From Candidatus Poribacteria bacterium (GTDB taxonomy: Bacteria > Poribacteria > WGA-4E > WGA-3G), in NCBI GenBank assembly GCA_022827185.1, contig JAJDTM010000001.1:1-46828 (forward strand): 46,828 bases of DNA, given 5' to 3'. Shown here in pieces: positions 40,420 through 46,828 of the stretch (positions are counted from its first letter, which is position 1; every line of letters begins with the position of its first letter). Both the position numbers and the translations under genes were made by a program. The notes under the pieces are model-generated. The model had not been told where the DNA came from. It made no database searches and saw only the letters and a program-made list of their open reading frames with translations.

Positions 40420-41022
40420 ATGGCATTTACGGATTTCAAATCAATTATGCAGGTTCAAGAAACTTATGGGATTAAATACGCCCAAGAGGATTACATTCAG
40501 TACCAAGACATTGAACCGTCCTCAGTATTTTTAGAGGAGTTTGCCTTTAGCCAGCGGCATATCAACGTATTTGCATCAGAGGCAGCGCGTTGTGAGAACG
40601 TTATCTATCCAGTTCTCAGAGAGGTGTATAAAAAATATGCTGACTGTTTTACGTTGTGGAGTCATCAGTCCATTTCCTGTGACATGGAACTGAGCGGTAC
40701 GCCTAATTATCTTATCTCAACAAAATCAGCGTTGGGGAAAACGGTGTTAGGCAGTCCGATTATCGTTATTGTTGAGGCGAAACGGAGCGATTTCGTTGAA
40801 GGATGGGGACAATGTTTAGCGGAATTGGTCGCTGCACAAAGAATGAACGGTGACGACACAATACCCGTTTACGGTATTGTCACAGATGGTGCCTTATGGG
40901 AATTTGGAAAATTAGAGCGGAATCTGTTTACACAGAATGAGAGCGTTCTCGCGATAAGCGATTTAAAGCGCGTGTTCGGTGCAATTGGATATTTAATGCA
41001 TGTGATACTACCCAACGCCTAA
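40420..41022 (+). CDS. PD-(D/E)XK-like nuclease paralogue, 3' end replaced by an IS200/IS605 end
   Basis: 200 aa; AGGAGG sits 9 bp before the ATG. It aligns along its length with the protein at 12573-13175 (F-A-S-E-A-A-R-C-E-N, V-E-A-K-R, G-W-G-Q-C-L-A-E-L-V-A-A-Q). The Asp of the PD motif is Asn here (G-T-P-N96-Y), while E119 and K121 are kept, so activity may be lost. The last residues (V-I-L-P-N-A) and the TAA are read from the right-end hairpin of the inserted element (41011-41031), so the native C-terminus is missing. Confidence 0.75.
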   Translation: MAFTDFKSIMQVQETYGIKYAQEDYIQYQDIEPSSVFLEEFAFSQRHINVFASEAARCENVIYPVLREVYKKYADCFTLWSHQSISCDMELSGTPNYLISTKSALGKTVLGSPIIVIVEAKRSDFVEGWGQCLAELVAAQRMNGDDTIPVYGIVTDGALWEFGKLERNLFTQNESVLAISDLKRVFGAIGYLMHVILPNA

Positions 41023-41031
41023 AGGCGTGGG
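41011..41031 (-). repeat. Right-end hairpin of the IS200/IS605 element
   Basis: On the plus strand, CCCA-ACGCC-TAAA-GGCGT-GGG forms a stem of about 8 bp with a 4-nt loop. It is the usual subterminal palindrome of this family. On the tnpB strand its loop reads TTTA, as in the hairpin at 7571-7590. It also provides the stop codon of the nuclease gene at 40420. Confidence 0.7.
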
Positions 41032-41133
41032 CTTCGGTTTCATAACGACTGCGGTTTTCACTCAAGCGTCCACCGTCTTATTATCGCTCCACCAGCAGGC
41101 GATTATTCCGAATCAGATCGGCATTATCGTGGC

Positions 41134-42246
41134 TTAGGTCACGGGTATCCCCGCCCGCAAGATATTTTTAGCAGCGTTTATGTCTCTATCGTGGTGTGAA
41201 CCACATTCGGGGCACGTCCACTGCCTATCAGAAAGCGTTAGATTTTCGTTGTGGTATCCACAATCAGAGCAAGGCTTTGTTGTCGCTGTCCAGCGGTCCG
41301 CTTTCAATAATGTTTTGCCATACTTGGCACATGTCCATTGAAGTATTGATGAAAACTCACCGAATGCGAGGTCAGATACTTTGCGTCCCCAAAGTTTTTT
41401 CATGCCTTCAAGGTTGAGCGTCTCTATCGCGATTCTATCGTATCTACGGACAAGACGAAGTGCGAGTTTGAAAAACCAATCCCGTCTTTTTTTTTCGATT
41501 TTCTTGTAGAGACGAGCGATGTGTCGTTTCGCACGATACCACGCATTTGAACCTTTTTGCTTTCGAGAGAGGGCTTTATTTGCTGAACGGATAGCATTTA
41601 GCATGCGTTTATAGAACTCTGGCGACTCTATTTTGATGCCGTCTGAAAGTGTGAGAAATGTTTTCATACCGAAATCTAACCCTGCCTCATGACTGGTCAG
41701 TGGGAGTTTCTTGGTAGGTTCGCAATCTTCACACGATAGATATAAATAGTAGTCTCCGACATTATCACGTTTGATCGTTATAGTTTTGATCGTCCCAGTC
41801 CACTTACAGTGTTTCCAAAATGTAAAGGATTTGTCTAAACAGTTGATTTTTATACGATTGCCTTCAATCTCATATCCTGCTTGTGTGAACGTCAATGAGT
41901 TATATTTGTGGCTCGGTTTGATTTTAGGCTTGCCTACTTTGCGAGGTGACAATCCTTTCTTTTTCGCTTTAAGATAACCGAAGAATTTATCATAACCGAG
42001 GTGAATACGTTTGGCAACTTGTTGTATCACTTGACTCGGCAAAGCATTCCAATGCGGTTTTGTTGTTCGCTTCAACTTCGTTATATGACGGCAGATGCGA
42101 CCAAAACCAGCATATTTGCCATAGATGCGATAATAACGCCTCTGCAATAAAAGCAAATGAACATGCACGCCATGCAAATCGTCAAGCAGATTGCCAATCT
42201 CTATGATATTAGACTGATGATAAAACTCATATTCATAGGTTTTCAT
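41134..42246 (-). CDS. tnpB: TnpB, RNA-guided nuclease of IS200/IS605 (OrfB)
   Basis: 370 aa, full length for compact TnpB. RuvC residues are all present: Asp191 (A-G-L-D-F-G), Glu275 (I-A-I-E-T-L-N-L-E) and Asp355 (D-R-D-I-N-A-A-K-N). A four-Cys zinc ribbon is at 326/329 and 345/348 (C-S-D-C-G, C-P-E-C-G). The N-terminal 180 residues are the helical/wedge part. TnpB proteins cut DNA using an omega-RNA from the element's right end and favour its retention. A near-consensus promoter lies 100 bp upstream (42344-42373). Confidence 0.92.
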   Translation of the reverse strand: MKTYEYEFYHQSNIIEIGNLLDDLHGVHVHLLLLQRRYYRIYGKYAGFGRICRHITKLKRTTKPHWNALPSQVIQQVAKRIHLGYDKFFGYLKAKKKGLSPRKVGKPKIKPSHKYNSLTFTQAGYEIEGNRIKINCLDKSFTFWKHCKWTGTIKTITIKRDNVGDYYLYLSCEDCEPTKKLPLTSHEAGLDFGMKTFLTLSDGIKIESPEFYKRMLNAIRSANKALSRKQKGSNAWYRAKRHIARLYKKIEKKRRDWFFKLALRLVRRYDRIAIETLNLEGMKKLWGRKVSDLAFGEFSSILQWTCAKYGKTLLKADRWTATTKPCSDCGYHNENLTLSDRQWTCPECGSHHDRDINAAKNILRAGIPVT

Positions 42247-42255
42247 GGTATATCA

Positions 42256-42340
42256 AGTATCAATCTTTAAACCCCTGTTCAGTGGGTAGGCAAGCACGTC
42301 ACCAAGTGATGACGCTGAACATGCTTGCCAACTTGATACT
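42256..42340. repeat. Left-end imperfect palindromes of the IS200/IS605 element
   Basis: AGTATCAA (42256-42263) pairs with TTGATACT (42333-42340). GTTCAG (42277-42282) pairs with CTGAAC (42315-42320). GGCAAGCA (42289-42296) pairs with TGCTTGCC (42322-42329), and CGTCA (42297-42301) with TGACG (42310-42314). The second and third pairs interleave, so they are alternative folds or a pseudoknot. Confidence 0.5.
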
Positions 42341-42343
42341 ATC

Positions 42344-42373
42344 ATTATACCACATTTCACCGGTGAATGTCAA
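42344..42373 (-). promoter_or_regulatory. Near-consensus promoter for tnpB with a palindrome in the spacer
   Basis: On the minus strand TTGACA (complement of 42368-42373), an 18-bp spacer and TATAAT (complement of 42344-42349). Both boxes are perfect. The spacer contains TTCACCGGTGAA (42356-42367), a 12-bp perfect palindrome placed where a repressor would block RNA polymerase. The promoter points at tnpB. Whether it belongs to the element or to the insertion site is unclear. Confidence 0.6.
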
Positions 42374-42534
42374 ACTTATTTTACCTATTAGGCATTTAGC
42401 GGTCTTATATCCCAAAGTTAAAGCATTGGGAAACCTTACGACCGAATACCCGTAAATCTACCTGCAGGACCAGAACCGGATGCCTTGACAGCCTGAATGC
42501 CTGTCAATGTATTGTTACCTACAAGGAAAAAATT

Positions 42535-43710
42535 ATGAAACGAATTGCTGTTATCACTACTATTTACCGTTACCTATCGCATGCGCAACATTTTGCAGAT
42601 CGTTTTCTTGTCGGCTTTCCGAAAGAGGGCAGATGGCATCGTCCGGATATGAAAGTCGTTTCTCTCTATGTTGATCAGAAACCAGAGGGAGAGCAGAGCG
42701 AAGACCGTGCCAGAGAATTCGGATTTTCTGTCTATCCGACCATTGCCGAAGCACTTCGGTGTGGGGGTGATGAAATCGCTGTCGATGCAGTGCTTTCGAT
42801 TGGTGAACACGGCGATTATCCGCATAATGAGAAAAGTCAAGTGCTGTATCCGCGTTATGAATTTTTCAAGGAGTGCGTCAAGGTCTTTGAGGCAGATGGA
42901 CGTGCCGTGCCTATCTTCAACGACAAGCATCTCTCTTACAGTTTTGAGAAAGCGAAGGAGATGGTGGACGACGGACACCGCCTCGGTTTTGGGGTACTTT
43001 CGGGGTCGTCTTTGCCTGTCACATGGCGATTGCCGGATGTCGAATTGCCGCTGGAATCTGAGGTAGAAGAAGGACTCATGGTAGGTGTTGGCGGTTCGGA
43101 TCCGATGGATTATCACGCCTTGGAGGCGATGCAGTGCATGATAGAACGTCGAAAAGGTGGTGAAACCGGGGTTGCCGCTGTCCAATTAATAGATGGTGAG
43201 GAAGTCTGGGAAGCAGGCAAAGATGGACGCTGGTCTCTGGAGTTATTGGAAGCGGCACTTTCGAGAAGCGATACGCCGTGCGGTTTAACGGATGAAGACG
43301 GTAGGACGCAAGATATGATCGGTAACGGTGAAATCTACCGACTCGTCGAAAACCCGTCCGCCTATTTTATTGAATATAACGATGGACTGAGGGCGACGCT
43401 TCTGATGCTCAACGGTGCAGTGCGGGATTACTGCTTTGCCGCAAAATTGAAGGGCGAACCTGTGCCGGTGTCCACGCAATTCTTCTTAACACCGACACCT
43501 AACGTTACCTATTCCGCATGTCTGATTGCCAAGATTGAGGAATTATTTGAAACGGGGATCGCGCCGTATCCAGCAGAGCGAACCTTGTTAGTGAGTGGCG
43601 CGTTGGAGAGTTGCTTGACTTCTCGCCTTCAAGGGCATGTGCGTTTAGAAACGCCGCATCTTAATGTTGAATACCGCGCCCCTGTGGAATCACAGCATGC
43701 CCGGCGTTAG
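42535..43710 (+). CDS. Protein of unknown family, paralogue of 39208-40401
   Basis: 391 aa; AAGGAA is about 8 bp before ATG. It shares with its paralogue the opening I-A-V-I-T-T-I-Y, H-A-Q-H-F-A-D-R-F, Y-P-T-I-A-E-A-L, V-D-A-V-L-S-I-G-E-H-G-D-Y-P, N-E-K-S-Q-V-L-Y-P-R, F-N-D-K-H-L-S and S-G-S-S-L-P-V-T-W-R. The C-terminal half is less alike but keeps E-Y-N-D-G-L-R-A-T and P-A-E-R-T-L-L-V-S-G. No signal peptide or known domain. The conserved polar blocks suggest an enzyme. The two copies were probably neighbours before the IS200/IS605 element and the nuclease gene came to lie between them. Confidence 0.75.
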   Translation: MKRIAVITTIYRYLSHAQHFADRFLVGFPKEGRWHRPDMKVVSLYVDQKPEGEQSEDRAREFGFSVYPTIAEALRCGGDEIAVDAVLSIGEHGDYPHNEKSQVLYPRYEFFKECVKVFEADGRAVPIFNDKHLSYSFEKAKEMVDDGHRLGFGVLSGSSLPVTWRLPDVELPLESEVEEGLMVGVGGSDPMDYHALEAMQCMIERRKGGETGVAAVQLIDGEEVWEAGKDGRWSLELLEAALSRSDTPCGLTDEDGRTQDMIGNGEIYRLVENPSAYFIEYNDGLRATLLMLNGAVRDYCFAAKLKGEPVPVSTQFFLTPTPNVTYSACLIAKIEELFETGIAPYPAERTLLVSGALESCLTSRLQGHVRLETPHLNVEYRAPVESQHARR

Positions 43711-43751
43711 CGCACCTTATTTTTGTAGGCGTGCCTGCTTCTTTCTATCCA

Positions 43752-43982
43752 CTAATCTGCTGCTGCGTTGCTAGATGATTCTGAAGTCTCAGATTTTTGA
43801 TCGGGGGGATCGGCGAACTTATATTTTCCCGACTTGCGTAATTCTTTTTCTATTTCTTGATAATGCGCGTACAATCGACTTCGGTCATGTCCAAATTCTG
43901 CTGAAAGTTTGTCGCGCATTTCGCGAACTTCTTTAACGACTTCACAAATTTCTTCATTGTTGGTAAGCTCGGCATTTTCCAT
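43752..43982 (-). CDS. Putative antitoxin partner of the PIN toxin
   Basis: 76 aa; AAAGGA is 9 bp before the ATG at 43982. The helical segment E-I-C-E-V-V-K-E-V-R-E-M-R-D-K-L-S-A-E-F-G-H-D resembles small proteins regularly found beside PIN-domain toxins. The C-terminus is a low-complexity acidic/Ser tail. It starts 1 bp after the toxin stop, so the two are co-translated, in toxin-first order, which is the reverse of most VapBC pairs. Confidence 0.7.
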   Translation of the reverse strand: MENAELTNNEEICEVVKEVREMRDKLSAEFGHDRSRLYAHYQEIEKELRKSGKYKFADPPDQKSETSESSSNAAAD

Positions 43983-43983
43983 T

Positions 43984-44460
43984 TTACACAATCCTTTCTA
44001 AATAGTTCAGAGGTGTCGTTAATTCGGGTGTCGGTAAACCCAATTCTCGATTAATCTGGGTGATAAAATTAAGTTTATTAGGATTAGCAATATGTGTTAA
44101 ATTCCATGTGAGTAGTACATCAACTTCGTGAAATGAGGCAATTGCCAAGTGTTGTGCGTCTTCATCTCGGTTTTTGGGCATTACCAATCTTTCAATATAG
44201 ATTTTCTCAATTTGTTCGATCCTATTTGTAATCGGTAACAGTTCGATACCCTCAAGCAAGTTAAGTCTGGCTTGTGTTGCTTCACCTATTCCTCGGGTGA
44301 GTTCCGCAAGGACAGCAGCACTGGAAGTAAGAATAAAACGATCCGCGTATTCCTCCCACCATTGCCGAGTCAATTGTTGTCTGGCGAGTGAACCTTCGTC
44401 CGTTCGCAGCGTGTAGTAGGAACTCGGAATTGTTGTTTCAATGTAAACGCGTTTCTGCAT
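43984..44460 (-). CDS. vapC: PIN-domain toxin, VapC-like
   Basis: 158 aa from the ATG at 44460; a longer upstream frame lacks support. The opening V-Y-I-E-T-T-I-P-S-S-Y-Y is the variant of the PIN family that has E-T for the first acidic motif. Further acidic residues are in V-L-A-E-L-T-R-G and in R-D-E-D-A-Q-H-L-A-I-A, and the closing strand is V-D-V-L-L-T-W-N-L-T-H-I-A-N. PIN toxins are metal-dependent RNases. No clear ribosome site is seen, perhaps giving low expression. Confidence 0.8.
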   Translation of the reverse strand: MQKRVYIETTIPSSYYTLRTDEGSLARQQLTRQWWEEYADRFILTSSAAVLAELTRGIGEATQARLNLLEGIELLPITNRIEQIEKIYIERLVMPKNRDEDAQHLAIASFHEVDVLLTWNLTHIANPNKLNFITQINRELGLPTPELTTPLNYLERIV

Positions 44461-44648
44461 TAGTATCAAAACCGTATTTAGTATCTCCACGTGGTACCCA
44501 ACCAAACTAGTGATTATTATACCATGCAAAAACCTAATTATCAAAACAAAAGCATTATTCATTTATCGCCCTGATCGGGCTTAGATACGGATTTGAAAAT
44601 GGGGCTTAAAAAGCCTGTCAACAAGAAAGGAAACGTGAGGTACACAGC

Positions 44649-46640
44649 CTAATCCACATTATCAACCGTGAGATCCCATAACAACACGATGCCATCCCAA
44701 CTTGCACTCGCCAATGTCTTTCCGTCCGGGCTGAACGCTATTTCAATAGCAGCAGACCGATATGCATCCAGTGTCCGCAGATGTGTGCCGGTTTCCACAT
44801 CCCACAGACGAATAGTTCTGTCCAAACCTGAAGCCAGTGTTTTTCCATCGGGACTAAACGCTATTTCGTAGACTTGGGCTTGATGTGCTTCTATCGTGCG
44901 AATCAGTTCACCCGACACTGGATTCCAGAAACGCACGGTGCCGTCCGTACTGCAACTCGCCAATATCTTTCCATCCGGACTGAATGCTACGCAATTTACA
45001 GAATCATTGTGTTTATCCAAAGTGAAAAGAAGGGTGCCGGCATGTACATTCCAGATCCGCACAATCTCATCATCGCCGCCGCTTGCTAACAGCGTGCCAT
45101 CTGGACTGAACGCGATGTGAGAGATGAATCCGCGAGGATCCAATACCTGATGTAGACTTTTACGAAGCTTCTGTGCCGCTTCCTTATCACCGTTTAGCAT
45201 ACGTTCAGTAAGTTTTTGAATCTCTTCCGGATCCCCCAATTGTTTATGTTTGGGCATCATACGTATAGGTTTCCGTGTTTGGATATTCCACAAATACACA
45301 GTGTTTTGACGACTTGCACTCGCCATCGTTTTTCCGTCCGGGCTATATGCGATGCTTGAGACCCCGTGTTCATGTGCAACCAGTGGTGGCAGTGTTTCAC
45401 CTGTTTTTATATCCCACAAATACACAGTATTTTTTGAACCGCTGGTTGCCAATGTCTTCCCATCTCGACTGAACGCAATGCCTCTGACAAGATAGTTATC
45501 ACTCACAAGTGTACGCAACAATGCTCCCGTCTGCGCGTTCCACAAGTAGAGGATATAATCCCAAGTGCCACCTGCCAGCATTTTCCCATCCGGGCTGAAC
45601 GCTAAGCTACGGACAGGCATTATTGCTCGGTCTACTATCTTTCTAAGTTCCTGTCCGGTTTCCACATTCCACAGGCGCACGGTGTCGTCCGTGCTACCAC
45701 TCATCAGCGTTTTCCCATCCGGGCTAAATATAACGCGCTCGCTACCCCATTGATGCCCGGACAACACTCGCAGCTGTGTCCCTGTTTGCACATCCCATAG
45801 ACAGATGGTCTTGTCGGCACTTGTACTTGCCAATGTCTTCCCATCTGGGCTGAACGCTACATCTTCAACAACAGAACTATGCCCAGTCAACCTCTGAAGA
45901 GACTCGCCCGTCTGCATGTTCCACAAACGCACACTCCGATCCTGACTTGCACTCGCTATCGTTTTGCCATGTGGACTGAATACTACGGTATAGACATCAC
46001 CCTGATGCCCTGTCAGCGTCCGAATAGAATTTCCCGTTTTCACATTCCACAGCCGGATGGTTCTGTCCAACCCTGAACTTGCCAGTGTTTTGCCATCCGG
46101 ACTAAACGCTACGCTTGTGACACCCCGTTCATGGGCTGCCAGTACTTGCAGATTTGTGCCGGTTGCCACATCCCACAGCCGGATGGTCTCGTCTATACTG
46201 CCACTTGCGAGCATCTTCCCATCCGGGCTGAATGCTACACTTTTGGTATATTTTTCATGTGCTCGGATCGTCCGGAGTTCAGCCCCCGTCTGCGTGTTCC
46301 ATAAGCGGACGGTGTGGTCTTCGCTTGTGCTTGCCAACATCTTCCCATTTGGGCTAAACGCTACGCTCAATACCCAATTCGTATGCCCTGTCAGCAGATT
46401 AAGTATTTTGCCTGTTTCTACCTCATACATCCAAATACCGATGCTACACGGCACCGCTAAACGTTTTCCATCAGGAGATCTCGCGATTTTTCCAGATAAC
46501 GAGCCTTTCCCGTGCCGTGCTTTCACACCCTTGGGTAAGTACCTTAAATACAAATCCTGCGGGTCTTGTGCGCTGGTGTTTTGTGGAATGACACATATCG
46601 CGAACCCAATCGTTAAAATCAATGCTAATGTTTTTTGCAT
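44649..46640 (-). CDS. Secreted WD40-repeat protein, 14 blades, divergent from the main array
   Basis: 663 aa; AAAGGAAA is about 10 bp before ATG. Signal peptide residues 1-24 (ends T-S-A-Q). The opening L-P-K-G-V-K-A-R-H-G-K-G-S is a variant of the array's P-x-G-A-I-A-R-L-G-K-G. Blades are very regular (V-R-L-W-N-x-x-T-G; V-A-F-S-P-D-G-K-x-L-A-S), and I count 14 from I-W-M-Y-E-V to V-L-L-W-D-L, again two sevens. A non-WD helical insertion of about 40 residues rich in K and E (K-L-T-E-R-M-L-N-G-D-K-E-A-A-Q-K) lies between blades 9 and 10. It is adjacent to the right IS630 copy. Confidence 0.88.
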   Translation of the reverse strand: MQKTLALILTIGFAICVIPQNTSAQDPQDLYLRYLPKGVKARHGKGSLSGKIARSPDGKRLAVPCSIGIWMYEVETGKILNLLTGHTNWVLSVAFSPNGKMLASTSEDHTVRLWNTQTGAELRTIRAHEKYTKSVAFSPDGKMLASGSIDETIRLWDVATGTNLQVLAAHERGVTSVAFSPDGKTLASSGLDRTIRLWNVKTGNSIRTLTGHQGDVYTVVFSPHGKTIASASQDRSVRLWNMQTGESLQRLTGHSSVVEDVAFSPDGKTLASTSADKTICLWDVQTGTQLRVLSGHQWGSERVIFSPDGKTLMSGSTDDTVRLWNVETGQELRKIVDRAIMPVRSLAFSPDGKMLAGGTWDYILYLWNAQTGALLRTLVSDNYLVRGIAFSRDGKTLATSGSKNTVYLWDIKTGETLPPLVAHEHGVSSIAYSPDGKTMASASRQNTVYLWNIQTRKPIRMMPKHKQLGDPEEIQKLTERMLNGDKEAAQKLRKSLHQVLDPRGFISHIAFSPDGTLLASGGDDEIVRIWNVHAGTLLFTLDKHNDSVNCVAFSPDGKILASCSTDGTVRFWNPVSGELIRTIEAHQAQVYEIAFSPDGKTLASGLDRTIRLWDVETGTHLRTLDAYRSAAIEIAFSPDGKTLASASWDGIVLLWDLTVDNVD

Positions 46641-46672
46641 GAAAAAGTTTCCTTTTTTGGAGGAATCGTTTT

Positions 46673-46708
46673 TATAGTAAAACCCGTAATTATAGTGAAT
46701 CCCGTAAT
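46673..46708. repeat. Tandem 18-bp repeat at the IS630 end
   Basis: TATAGTAAAACCCGTAAT (46673-46690) and TATAGTGAATCCCGTAAT (46691-46708) match at 16 of 18 positions. The second is the presumed terminal repeat of the IS630 copy. The first is outside the sequence shared with the left window end, which has only one unit (120-137). It may be the remnant of another related end or a nested insertion. Confidence 0.7.
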
Positions 46709-46828
46709 TAATTATACACTTTTATAATATCATCAATAGATGCCTCAGCGTTATATTGACGCCTCCGCTTGATGTTAGCGAAATCCTTTTCAATCGGATT
46801 CAACTCTGGAGAATACGGCGGTAAAAAC
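46708..46828 (-). pseudogene. IS630-family transposase, C-terminal fragment cut by the window edge (inverted copy)
   Basis: Reverse complement of 1-137: the same 39 codons with the P-P-Y-S-P-E-L-N-P-I-E block, the same TAA (46708-46710) and the same downstream 17 bp. One extra base is visible at the 5' side. The perfect identity over 137 bp indicates two recent copies facing each other, with 46.5 kb between. Confidence 0.85.

Larger units (their letters stand above)
41003..42345 (-). mobile_element. IS200/IS605-family element carrying tnpB only
   Basis: The right end shows the CCCAACGCC-TAAA-GGCGTGGG hairpin (41011-41031) and the left end several nested inverted repeats (42256-42340). Both flank an intact tnpB. 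There is no tnpA, so it depends on a transposase in trans. Exact ends are inferred from the shared TAGTATCA-like sequence at both borders and are uncertain by some tens of bases. The 3' end of tnpB plus the right end is where an omega-RNA would be made. It separates the two paralogues at 39208 and 42535. Confidence 0.65.

Noticed and set aside
44560..44600. Terminator for the 44649 WD40 gene from the GCCC-TGATC-GGGC sequence
   Set aside because: The stem is only 4 bp and no T-run follows; too weak to call.
1..46828. CRISPR array, tRNA or rRNA genes
   Set aside because: No regularly spaced repeats of 24-40 bp and no cloverleaf-type sequences with T-arm consensus were noticed; a tRNA scan program would be decisive.

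Overview
This window looks like a contig from a bacterium of the Candidatus Poribacteria type or a close relative. That is an inference from content: many secreted WD40-propeller and LamG proteins, phytanoyl-CoA dioxygenase and sulfatase-like genes, dispersed short repeats, several insertion sequences and toxin-antitoxin pairs. No rRNA, tRNA or ribosomal-protein gene is visible, so the assignment cannot be confirmed here. The window begins and ends inside two identical, inverted copies of an IS630-type transposase 3' end (137 bp). The contig therefore probably stops where an assembler met a repeated element.

Layout. 1-5016: IS630 remnant, a small hypothetical gene, a MITE-like element and a two-gene minus-strand unit of a large beta-class DNA methyltransferase plus a small partner, with no helicase subunit. 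5272-7218: a RipA-like membrane protein and a PcfJ-domain protein. 7239-7737: a strongly structured non-coding block with an IS200/IS605-type end hairpin, then a second MITE. 8172-12576: two secreted LamG proteins, then a secreted peroxiredoxin whose catalytic Cys codon is an in-frame TGA followed by a SECIS-like hairpin (probable selenoprotein), then a Tat-exported DUF362 protein and a tiny Cys-containing lipoprotein. 12573-13175: a PD-(D/E)XK-like nuclease. 13378-23447: five related minus-strand WD40 genes. Four are intact and encode 14 blades each; one is a truncated pseudogene keeping exactly seven blades. The order shows a duplicated two-gene unit. 23669-26713: an ECF sigma factor fused through one membrane segment to a BNR/Ycf48-like extracytoplasmic domain.

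26894-30133: a secreted protein, a Dabb protein, a sulfatase-superfamily enzyme with Thr in place of the formylglycine Cys, and a HigB/HigA-type pair. 30153-35432: four secreted proteins with a carboxypeptidase-regulatory-like domain and a C-type-lectin domain, in an A-B-A'-B' order that again shows a duplicated pair. 35486-41022: a plus-strand run of a tandem metallo-beta-lactamase protein, a glyoxalase-fold protein, a phytanoyl-CoA dioxygenase-like enzyme, a small Cys-rich secreted protein, a protein of unknown family, and a nuclease paralogue cut by an IS200/IS605 element carrying tnpB. 42535-46640: a second copy of the unknown family, a PIN toxin with its putative antitoxin, and a sixth 14-blade WD40 protein.

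The main candidates for something undescribed are: (i) the TGA-encoded peroxiredoxin with its hairpin and operon; (ii) a C-terminal motif, L-T-x-T-W-G-x-I-K, shared by three otherwise unlike secreted proteins; (iii) the structured block at 7239-7600; and (iv) the sigma-factor/propeller fusion directly upstream of the WD40 array.
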